A DNA stretch of 64,000 nucleotides from Blastomyces gilchristii SLH14081. Its lineage: Eukaryota; Ascomycota; Eurotiomycetes; Onygenales; Ajellomycetaceae. Position numbers and translations under genes: made by a program. The notes under the pieces are model-generated. The model was not told the DNA's origin. It saw only the letters and a list, made by a program, of their open reading frames with translations, and made no database searches. Each line of letters begins with the position of its first letter. Position 1 is the first letter of the stretch. This document shows positions 21,180-30,586 of this stretch, in pieces. The stretch lies in contig NW_003101672.1 of the NCBI RefSeq assembly GCF_000003855.2, positions 824,134 through 888,133 on the forward strand. Reading direction: 5' to 3'.

Positions 21180-23053
21180 ATTATTATTATTATTCTTCAA
21201 TTATAGATGTATACAGTCAGAGACTATGACATCTATCTGAGAATCTTTAGTTCTCAGGGTTTTTCCTATATCTATAGAGTCAACTATTATACATTTATCA
21301 ATTTCAAATATGCAAAATCAGAAAATTTCAAGCTCAGAATACAAAAACTGTTTATAAATTACAGTATTTCAACACCTTCTGATAGTTTGAAATCATTTGA
21401 AAATATTATGACAAAAGAAAAGAGAATATAGTCTTAAAGATAGACACATTAAATAGATAGAGAAAAGAACAGAAGGAAACAAGTACAGTAAAGAGAGACT
21501 ATAATAAAACAAAATTATTAAAAGATGATATATAGCTGTTTTAACAGACTATATCTAGTTAATTTTCACCTCTTCATATTCAGATACTTCTGAATGCAGT
21601 CATTTTCTTATAGCTGCTCTAGTTTCTGATAGAAAGTCTATTAAGTATTTAGTTTCTGTCTCAGTTGAGAATAAGAATCTCATATTTAATTAATTTAAAT
21701 TATACTTTTTCTTTAATCTGACTCTGAGACTATTGTATAATACACAATGTATTACAATATGCTCAGAATTTTCATTCACATTGCAGAATGAGCACTCTGT
21801 TGAATCAAATCTATTATCAAATCTTTATATATAAGATTTGAAATAATCATGTTCTAGTTTCAGCTGAATTATAGATGAGAATATTTTCTTTTTACATTTA
21901 ATTGAACAAGATTTTCACTTTGATTTTATTTTAAATCTTGAATAATGTATACTCTTCTTTTGTTTCTGTCAGCTTTCATTTCACTTATTTAAACAAGATT
22001 CTTTTATCTTTCTCTTTATGAAAGATTAGAACACTGTTTTTTGAATAGATCTGCTTAATTCTGAATCCTTTTTTACAGCTGAATCAGCCAATTCATTATC
22101 ATAAATATTTATATGAGCAGGAACTCAGTGCAGATGAATTATCAGTTTTAATATTCTTCTCTTTTGAATTTTTAAAACAGAGTTTAAAATCAGTTCAAGA
22201 TTTATTTAATTATTATGAATCTGACTATTTCTAAGTCTTTTTAAAGTGACTTAACTATCAGAGAATATTCATGTCTCTTTCAAATCATTTTCTCTTTTAT
22301 AAGACTATAAGTGCTAGTCATCTATAGAATGCATCTTAAGCTAATTACATTTAATTCTCTATAATTAACTGATCATCACATCTGTTCTCTCAGGCCAGTC
22401 ACTAATTTTCAGAGATATTAGTTAGTGACTGTTACTACTCACTTAATAATGTACATATTCAGCTTTCAGTTGTTGATCTCAGTCTCATTAGATGCTTATA
22501 GACCTATTAATCAGTTATTATAATCTTACTCTGTGTTAGAAACTAATCATAGACTTGATGACTGCAGTTCTCCTTATTAGTATTAGAACTTAACAGTGAG
22601 CTTACAGACTCTAGCCTATTAAAGTGCTCTATCTAGAGTCTAGATGCATATCTAGACCTGCTAGTCAGATAATTTTCAAAATCATTCTCTATATTTAAGA
22701 GAGAGCTAGGCTCTGATGACAGCTCTAGTTAGAGACTTGTTTAAGTAGTGTATAATCACTACATTAGACTTGACTCTATATTATTAGAACCTTGACAGAT
22801 GCACAGTAGAATAGTGAGATATTGACACTTTATACTGACTCTGATAAGTGTTCACAGAATCTCACTTAACTAGTGACTTAACTTACAGTAGAGAGTTCTA
22901 TCTCATATCAAGTCTTACTAATTAGACTCAGTCTCTATTACATGAGAGCTTTCATGAGTAAGAAGTAGCAGGTGTCAGTGATGAGATTCGAACCCATGCA
23001 TCTCTAATGTATGCGGCCTTAGTTACCAGTCTTATCAACTGAGTTACGCTGGC
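21180..23053 (-). mobile_element. SINE2: tRNA-headed element with 1.1 kb of LINE 3' end
   Basis: 1874 bp on the minus strand, flanked by a perfect 17-bp duplication ATCTTTCACAGTTTATT (21163-21179 and 23054-23070). The empty site is hAT-A 4462-4478. The 5' head (right end) has an A box TAACTCAGTTG (23036-23046, complement) and B box GGTTCGAATCTC (22983-22994, complement), with a different tRNA-like sequence from SINE1 and SINE3. Next come about 660 bp of unmatched body (22310-22970). Then 21180-22310 matches LINE-1 8881-10012, reaching into the RNase H coding part. Not a known SINE architecture at this size. Confidence 0.82.
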
Positions 23054-23257
23054 ATCTTTCACAGTTTATTCTGAGAAATTACTCTCATTTCACTGTTCTT
23101 GCATTAAATCTGATCATTTTTCACATCATTTCTTATAGAAATGATTCATTTTCAGATTTTTTTAATGCTTGGTTCTGATGAGACTCACGCTAAGAAATGT
23201 ATAGAATCAGATTAAATGAAATCAAATGTGAAATTCATAGTTTCATCAGTCAGTCTA

Positions 23258-24112
23258 GTTATACAGGCTTCTTTCTCAGTTGAATAGAATTGTATTCTTT
23301 TAACTCATTTTTAAGAAGTAGCCTTTCTTTCTCACAGTCAATAATTTCAACTAAAATATTGTAAAGAATAAATCTATCTCACTTTTCATCTCTCTTAGAT
23401 AGAATTGTTGTATTTAACAGAGATTTTAATACTGATTTTCAGATATTCTTATTTTCAATAAGAAATTCTGCACTGAATTCAGGCATTGTAGTTAGAATAA
23501 TAGAGTTTTCAAAGAAAGATAACTCAATTGAAGCTATAACTGATTTTTAAACTTCAATATCATATACTAACTGAGAAAAGAACTGCTAATTAATTTCATT
23601 TCTAATTTTGAAAATAAGATTTGAGTTCAGCTTGTTCTTCTGCAGATTCTCTCTATTTAAGACTTTGAGAATAAGTCTTCTATTTCTGAAGATTTGAATA
23701 TTTTTCTCTTTTTACATTTCCTTCTCTTCTTTCTTACAAAGAGAAGTATGAGCATTTTTCCTCTGAGTACTTTCAGAGGTTTGAGCAGGTTTTGAGATAG
23801 TAGATTTAGAAACAGCAGATTCTGCTGCTTGAGTATATGTTTTTTTCTGATTTGAAATTCCAGGCTTGAACTTAATCACTTTCTGTAATTATCTAGTCTG
23901 AGTATGAAGAATTAAGAGAACTTCTTTATTCATCTTCATCAGACACTGTTTTTCAAGAATTTTACTGGCTTTTTCAAGCTCTTATATTTCAAGAACTGAT
24001 TGTTTCTCTATTTCTTCTTTCTTTCTTCTCTTCAGAATTTCAATCTCAGGAATAGAATCTGAGAAAGCATCTTTTTCCACATCAACTGAGTGTATTTTTG
24101 AACTCATTTTTC
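23258..24112 (-). pseudogene. LINE ORF1, N-terminal part
   Basis: Continuation of the ORF1 piece at 13250-13902, displaced by hAT-B. Start is near 24112 (MSSKIHSVDVEKDAF), followed by a Lys/Glu-rich coiled region, a Ser/Thr-rich linker, then NRRLILKV, KIRNEIN and SIILTTMPEFSAEFLIE. This matches the RNA-binding N-terminal region of Tad-type ORF1 proteins. It has relatively few RIP stops compared with ORF2. Confidence 0.75.
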
Positions 24113-25150
24113 TCACTCAATGAAAAGTTAGTCAGACTGTTTCAATTTGAGAGGTTTATTAGTTCATTTTCAATGGAAAAGCTAGTCAGACTGTTTTAAA
24201 AGAAGAATGAAAGACTTTTATATATAAATCACCTGATTTTTTTCACACTAGTTCAGTAACTAGATTAGATTTTTGAAGAGAATCTAATAAACTAAAATTG
24301 ATTTTTAAGATAAATCAATAAAATCTTTACAATCTCTTTCTTGAGATACAGTGAGAAAAAGTATGATATCAATTAATAATAAGTCAGATAATATGACAGT
24401 TTTTGAGAGAAAAACTGACAAAAAATAAGTCAATCTTTTACAGAGAAATTGATTAAATCTATTTAATTTTATTCTAAATCATTCAATTCTTCTCACACAA
24501 TAAGTATACAACTCAAAGCAGTTAATAAAAAGTGTAAAAAAGAATTAAGTATTAATAAGAGCTCTTCAGTCACTGAAAAAGTAATTCTTACTTAAAAGAA
24601 TGTGAAATTATGACAGAAAACAACTCTGTTTTTAATTCTTTGTAAGAATATTGTATAAAACTCAGAGAAAAACACATTACTTTTTCAAGAGAAGTAAAAA
24701 ACTAATTCTAAAATCTTTTTTATTTGTATTAACTGCTGCAGAAGAATGAGATAGAAACCACTAAGATATACACTATTATATACTCTCTATCAAGACTTTC
24801 TCTCTTCAGAGTCTTGATATTATAGAGAATATAAGCCTGTTTCTATATAATAATATAAATATTGTCAGCAGAATGTAGAGAAACTGGTTATTTATATCTC
24901 AAGATAAAAGACTTTATCAATGATTGTATCAATATAGAGTTAATTCTCAAATTCAATAAAAACCTAGTATTACTGTTCTCAATTTCTTGCAGAATCTATT
25001 GAATATTGAGATATTAAAACTAGATTTAATATATCTCACTGTACAGAGATTAAAGGCTCAGTCAGATCTTGAGATATACTGATTTTATAGTTATTAATGT
25101 ATCATTGTCTGCTGATTATATATTAAATACTGTTACTAAGGTATCTTTTT
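24113..25150. other. probable LINE-1 5' untranslated region and beyond
   Basis: AT-rich, with no reading frame of note on either strand. The part next to the ORF1 start contains a repeated gttagtcagactgtttcaa / gctagtcagactgtttta motif (about 24126-24146 and 24181-24201). The LINE 5' end lies somewhere in here; no target duplication was found. Confidence 0.4.
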
Positions 25151-25590
25151 GTATTTTTCTGCTAGAGATGAGCCAGATTGAAAAGAGCGGTACAAGGGTA
25201 GGACTTGATGTTGATGTTTTAAAACATCAAAGATAGACAGGGTTTTCGCAGAGATTGCTTCTCAGATATCTTCACAATTACAGATCAGAGATCTTCCAAA
25301 ATCAAGAAGATTGATGCATATGACCAGGTCTCTTCACCTTACAATTTGTATGGCAATTTGGCCTGGGGTTTTGGTGTGGTAGAGGTGAACAGGGGATAAT
25401 TTCACACAGGAGTTTCGAACAACATCTGGTTCATGTTTGGCTAGATAACTCCACTATCACATGGGGTATGCGGCCGGCGATGGGGTCAAACTACTCGTAT
25501 GATCAAGGGCTTTACGATAGATCTATCGGCGGGTTCTTATTCGAAAAATTGAGCGAGTTCGTGGTGAAGTGGTTGTGTTTTTCATGAGTT
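25151..25590. other. GC-normal unique remnant
   Basis: 440 bp of unmutated composition between RIP-damaged blocks. The plus strand has a ~50-codon stretch near 25440-25588 (WLDNSTITWGMRPAMGSN) that I cannot identify. It is probably original chromosomal sequence between insertions. Confidence 0.4.
25211..25230. repeat. 20-bp perfect palindrome
   Basis: TTGATGTTTTAAAACATCAA has no spacer and sits in the unmutated island. It could be a binding site for a dimeric protein or chance. Confidence 0.6.
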
Positions 25591-25910
25591 AAGATAAGTA
25601 GTGCATAGCTTGAGTTAACTGTTATAATAAGTTAATGTAAGAGTATAGATATTATTATTATAGATTGATTCATCTTCTTTATATAATTAAAAAGAATGTA
25701 TTTCTTAGACTTTTAGAGTATTATTATAACAAGTCTGATATATAATTATAGTCAGAAATCTGTTAAGATATTTCACTTCTAAAAAGAAGTTTAATACTAT
25801 TGAGAGATTATTCTGTATTAATGAAACAATCTGACTACTCAGTTCATTGTGAATTTAATAATTGAGCTGTTCAGAATAAGAGTTATAGAAGTGATCTAAT
25901 CTGATAGAAG

Positions 25911-26416
25911 TAGACTGACTGTGTAACTGTGTCTGAGACCAGAATCAGATTTTTTAATAGTTCTATTATCAATTTGACTGATCTCATTACATGGTTTTAA
26001 CATTAGATAGTAGTCTCATACTGTTTCAGTGAGACTTACTGTCTACTCTTATCACATTTTTCAAATAGAATCATGATTTTCACTTCTCAATTTAAATTAT
26101 TTTTATTGCTTTAAATAACTTTAAATCTCATTTGAGTGTTATTAAAAAGCATTACTTTTTAAAAAATTAAAAATAGTCTAAAAAAAATCTTAAAATGTCT
26201 AAAAATAGTAACTTTATGTCAAGAATGAAACTAAATGAGATTAAATAAGATCACTTTCTCATTTTTTTCAAGTCATGGTTTCATTTTAAGATCTGATATA
26301 TAGTTACTTTAAATGTTTTTTTAATAGCCAGTCTCAGTGAGATTCATGTTAAGAAATGTATGAGATCAGATCAAATGAGATTAAATATGAAATTCATAAT
26401 TCCGGCGGCCAGTCTA
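25911..26416 (-). mobile_element. hAT-derived MITE M4 (506 bp)
   Basis: Starts tagactgactgtgt and ends ggccagtcta, with perfect 8-bp duplication GATAGAAG (25903-25910 and 26417-26424). Same family and length as M1, M2 and M5. Confidence 0.93.
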
Positions 26417-26699
26417 GATAGAAGTTAGTATACTATCAGCTAAAAGAGTAAGATTTTCAAATGAATAATTCTCTTTGACATATTTAAGATCACTGATATC
26501 ACTCTTAAGAATTAAAACTAGTGAAACTATAACTAACTTCTCTTTGAATGTATATACATTTACTTCTCTGAAATCTTCAAAGTACTTCTTAGAGAACTTT
26601 AAAAGAGAAAGAGAAGCTTATAATTATATTAACATTTCATTAATCTCTATTCAGTTATTCAGTTTTAATAACTTCTCACTGTCTGAATATCTATACTCT
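26417..26699 (-). pseudogene. unidentified RIP-damaged coding remnant
   Basis: Between MITEs M4 and M5 the minus strand is open over most of its length (SDSEKLLKLNN, SLSLLKFSKKYFEDFREV, YTFKEKLVIVSLVLILKSDI, YVKENYSFENLTLLADSIL). Removing M4 joins it to 25880-25910 (LDHFYNSYSEQLNY on the same strand), and removing M5 joins it to 27214 onward. The composition looks like a real protein, but I do not recognise it. It may be a host gene or a transposon gene caught by RIP. Confidence 0.4.
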
Positions 26700-27205
26700 T
26701 AGACTGACTGTGTGACCGTGTCTGAAATCAGAATCAGAATATTTGATAATCTCATTATCAATTCAACTGATTTCATTACACTGTTTTAACATTAAATAGT
26801 AGTTTTATACTGTTCTAGTAAGACTTACTGTCTACTCTTATCACATTTTTCAAATGAGATCATGATTTTCACTTCTTAATTTAAATTATTTTTATTGCTT
26901 TAAATGACTTTAAATCTTATTTGAGTGTTATCAAAAAGTGTTACTTTTTAAAAAATTAAAAATAGTCAAAAAAAAACCTTAAAATGTCTAAAAATAGTCA
27001 CTTTATGCTAAGAATAAGACTAAATGAGATCAAATGAAATCACTTTCTCATTTTTTTCAAGTTATGATCTTATTTTAAAATCTGATATATAGTCACTTTG
27101 CATGTTTTTTTAATGATTAGTCCCAGCAGGATTCATGTCAAGAAATGTATGAGATCAAATTAAATGAGATTAAATATGAAATTTATAGTCTTAGCAGCCA
27201 GTCTA
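26700..27205 (-). mobile_element. hAT-derived MITE M5 (506 bp)
   Basis: Starts tagactgactgtgtgaccgt, ends gcagccagtcta, with perfect 8-bp duplication TATACTCT (26692-26699 and 27206-27213). Confidence 0.93.
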
Positions 27206-27213
27206 TATACTCT

Positions 27214-27570
27214 GATGAATAGACTTTATAATCAATTAAATTCTGTTAAAAGTTTCTACTATATACTGAGATGCTTGAGATTTTTATAATTGTCTTTATG
27301 ACAGGCTGCGTCTGATTAATCATATAGACTATTCTATTACACTTTATAGATTCTGCTGAAAGTTCCGATTCTTAGTCACTGATTCTCAGCTGAGAAACTC
27401 ATAGAATTTCTATTCTTCTATTCTGAAATTTCTATTCTTTCACTCTGAAGCTCTATTATCTCTCTATATATTAAAGAAAAACCAACTTTTCCGTGTAAAA
27501 AACGCTGTAATGTGACCTCATGTGACATCACGTGCATCTCATCAAAAATCCATGAATAACATAGTGACGC
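27214..27570. other. AT-rich flank ending in an unmutated 80-bp patch
   Basis: No gene recognised. 27490-27570 has normal CpG content (cgtgtaaaaaacgctgtaatgt, then ...gtgacgcctgtc) between RIP-damaged DNA on both sides, as expected for a unique boundary or a transposon terminus. Confidence 0.35.
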
Positions 27571-28215
27571 CTGTCAATTGTATCACTCTATCTACTCTCT
27601 ATCATTATCATCACCTCTAATGCTCCGTAGTACTCTCTATTACTTTCACTTCATATCTCTATCTTTATCTTATCACTCACTCTTATCACCTCTATCATCT
27701 TTATCACTTCTATTATCTCTATTACTTCTATCACCTCTACTATCTCTATTATCTTTATCATCACTGTCTCTATCACTTCACAGCTCTCTCTATTACTTTC
27801 ACTTCATATCTCTACTCTACTCTTATCTTACTACTCACTCTCTTATTATTTCTATCATCTCTATTATCTCTACACTTCTTTCACTCTGATCTTCTCTTAT
27901 CATCTCTTATCATCTCTTATTATCTCTTATCATCTCTATCATCTCTATTACCTCTATCATTATCACTGTCTCTACTGTCTTATAGTACTCTCTATCACTT
28001 TCACTCTCTATTTCTACTCTCATCTTATCATTCTACTTCTCTCTTATTATCTCTATCATCTCTCTTATTTCTATTATCTCTATCACTTCTCTCTATCATC
28101 TTTTTTACTCTCTAGTCTCTTTATTATTATTATTATCTCTACTACTTTACAGTCTCTTCTATCACTTTTACTATCTCTACTTCTCTCTTACTATCTCTAT
28201 CATATTTTGATCTCT
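27571..28215. repeat. pyrimidine-rich low-complexity tract
   Basis: About 640 bp of ctctat, catcac and attat words, nearly free of G on this strand. It behaves like a degenerate short-unit satellite. The open readings it gives are compositional. Confidence 0.75.
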
Positions 28216-28339
28216 GTGTTTATAGTATATACTGTTAAATACTCTGTAATAAAATCTTATATAATATTATATACATTTCTTTGAATTCATGAATAAGATT
28301 GAATAGCTGACTCTGCAGTCTGTATAGCTCTGATTAATC

Positions 28340-28915
28340 TGATAATAATGATAGAGATAATACAGAGTAAAAGAGAGTAGTAGAAGAAGTAGAGATGATG
28401 ATAATAATAATAATAAGAGAGTAGAGAGTAAAAGAGATGAAAAGAGTGATAACAGTGAATAGAGATAGAGAATGAAAGTGATAAAGAAGATTGTAAAGTG
28501 ATAGAGATAATAATAATGATAGAGAGAAATTACGGAGTAGTAGAGATAATAGAGACAGTGATAATAATAGAGAGAGTGAAGAGTAAGAAGTAAAAGAGAT
28601 AGAAGAACTAATAGAGATGATACAGAGTAATACGAAGTGAAAGAGAGTGATAGAGAAAGAGAGTGATAGAGGCAGTAGAGAGAGTGATAATAGAGATGAT
28701 AGAAGTAATAGAGATGATAGAAGTGATAGAAGTGATAGAAGTAATAGAAGTGATAGAGATAATAGAGATGATAGAGATAATAGAGATAATAGAAGTGATA
28801 GAGATAATAGAGATGATAATGATAATAGAGAGAGTAGAGAGTAAGAGATGAAAGAGATGATAAAGAGAGAGTAGATAGTGATTGAGAAGAAGAGTGAAAG
28901 TGATAGAGAGAGCTG
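28340..28915. repeat. purine-rich low-complexity tract, inverted counterpart
   Basis: About 575 bp of agagata, gatgata and gaagtgata words. Its complement resembles 27571-28215 (a ccgta-containing segment occurs in both), so the two tracts form a loose inverted pair around a ~120-bp centre. The 243-codon minus-strand reading here is Leu/Ser/Tyr repeat translation. Confidence 0.7.
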
Positions 28916-28999
28916 CGTAAGCAGAAAAGTAAGCGTAAGTAAGCATTTGATACTTGTATATATATATAAATATTTACTCTGATCACTGATTTCTGCACT

Positions 29000-29994
29000 T
29001 TCTCTTTTTTTCTTCTCTAATATTTTTCACTTTTATATTATAAGATCTATAAATATCATATTAATATATTCAGTATAGATCTCTTATACTTGGAAAATAT
29101 TTATCATCTTCTTATTAGAAATGATTACTTATTGATAAGATATCTGAATATGTAACAATGTGTAAGAAATAGAGAAATAAACAATCAGTTAAGTAGATAC
29201 TAAGTTCTTAGATAGAAGCTTACTTATCAGTCACTCTGACTCTGTAACAAGATCTCACAAAGAGAACAAGATCTTATAAGAGAATATCAGTGAAAGATCT
29301 GAGAGTTCTGACATTTTAGATGTATAAAATATTCATATAATTACACTCTTCTGATTTCACAGATATCACACATCTGATGAATAATATAGCTATGTCTACT
29401 GATAACATAAAAGAACTCTTGAATAGAAGCATAGACACAGTGCTACAGTGACTTTAAGTAATGTTGAAATTATAACAGCAATAGATAGCTGATATACATG
29501 TAACTCAATAACATCAATATAAGAAAATTCAATAATTATCTTAAGAAGAAATCTCTGCACAGACAATTTTAACACTGACTGAATCAGATATGAACTTAAT
29601 ACAAGCACTGAAGAAATGTCTAGACATTCTTACATATTTTAATACTTCTGATCTCACTCTCTATTCATCATAAAGATTGAAAATACTCATGAAACTAAGT
29701 ATAGATGAAGATGTCATTAATCTATTAATTAATCAAGATTAGTATATTAACAGTTGATTAAAAGATTGTATGAAACAGAAGTTTTATTCATGAATAAAAG
29801 CATGTGAATCAGTATTATATACATCTGATAATATTATCAGACATCTCAATATTCTGTTCAGAGATACTACTATATAGTAGAAAGTATTAAATTGATTACA
29901 GAGTACTTAACAGAGAAATACTTCTCTTACTATATTTATCTCTTACTTCAATATCAAGATTCTAGAAGTAGATAATTAATCTTGAAAGAATTAA
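29000..29994 (+). pseudogene. Ty3/gypsy gag, first part (Gypsy-4)
   Basis: RIP-damaged gag region in the forward direction (motifs RLKILMKLSIDEDVI near 29670-29715 and SDNIIRHLNILFRDT near 29830-29872). It is cut at 29994 by Gypsy-1 and continues at 37789 with the gag C-terminus, zinc knuckle and protease start. An LTR for this element was not found. Confidence 0.55.
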
Positions 29995-30529
29995 ATTGTC
30001 ACGCTCCCGGCCGCGTCAAGGCCCTGTTGTGGTTCCACACGGCTCATTGCTTCCATGCGGATGATTTCATCCTGTCTGAACTGGTTTCCAACCACTCTAT
30101 GACATTATTTGAATATATCATAGAAAGATCTGATTGATGAATATGAGAACTCTGCTTCTATATAAGGTCAGCAGATTACTTTTCCTTGACAATGAGATGT
30201 CACTGAGGTATCACTCTGGCTATTCTCACTTGTGAAATGAGAGAAGGGTATTCACTCATTGTCTATATAGAATAGCTAGATACTGACTTCTCATCAAAGA
30301 AGTCAGTGATTCATTTTACTACTACTGAAATATACATAAGAGTTACTGTGTGCCTCATACAATCTTCTTAGTATACTAAGTATCATATCTGTGATATTCT
30401 TGCAATAATTCTGTAGTCTATGAGCTCACTATTCAAGTAAGATAGTCAAGCTCACTTATATAACTTCTCAAACAACTACTTCTACATGTCACTGCTGACT
30501 AGTCATCACTTCAGTTCTATCATGTTACA
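29995..30529 (+). repeat. Gypsy-1 5' LTR
   Basis: Starts (AT)TGTCACGCTCCCGG and ends CATGTTACA. The first ~110 bp keep normal GC content, while the rest is RIP-damaged. It matches 37254-37788 along its length. The boundary is uncertain by 2 bp. Confidence 0.88.
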
Positions 30530-30586
30530 ATTTAAATTGCTCAATCTGATTACATGTTTGAATCAGTTAAGCTCTAACAGACTGAT

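Larger units (their letters stand above)
13903..23257 (+). mobile_element. hAT transposon copy B with nested insertions
   Basis: Starts tagactgactgtgt at 13903 and ends cagtcta at 23257. Flanks are GTTATATA (13895-13902) and GTTATACA (23258-23265), an 8-bp duplication with one C/T difference. It interrupts LINE ORF1. Within it lie MITE M2, SINE1, a 100-N gap and SINE2; without these the element is roughly 5.8 kb. Gene order matches copy A: lysine-rich gene, then transposase. Both genes are dead. Confidence 0.88.

Noticed and set aside
22975..23053. functional tRNA gene on the minus strand
   Set aside because: A and B boxes are present, but it is bounded by the 17-bp duplication of SINE2 and lacks a closing acceptor stem.
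27578..27889. 103-codon Ser/Leu-rich reading
   Set aside because: Same cause: ct-rich simple sequence.
28267..28998. 243-codon open reading on the minus strand
   Set aside because: Translation of a low-complexity purine/pyrimidine tract: endless Leu, Ser, Tyr and His with no domain. All three frames there are unusually open.
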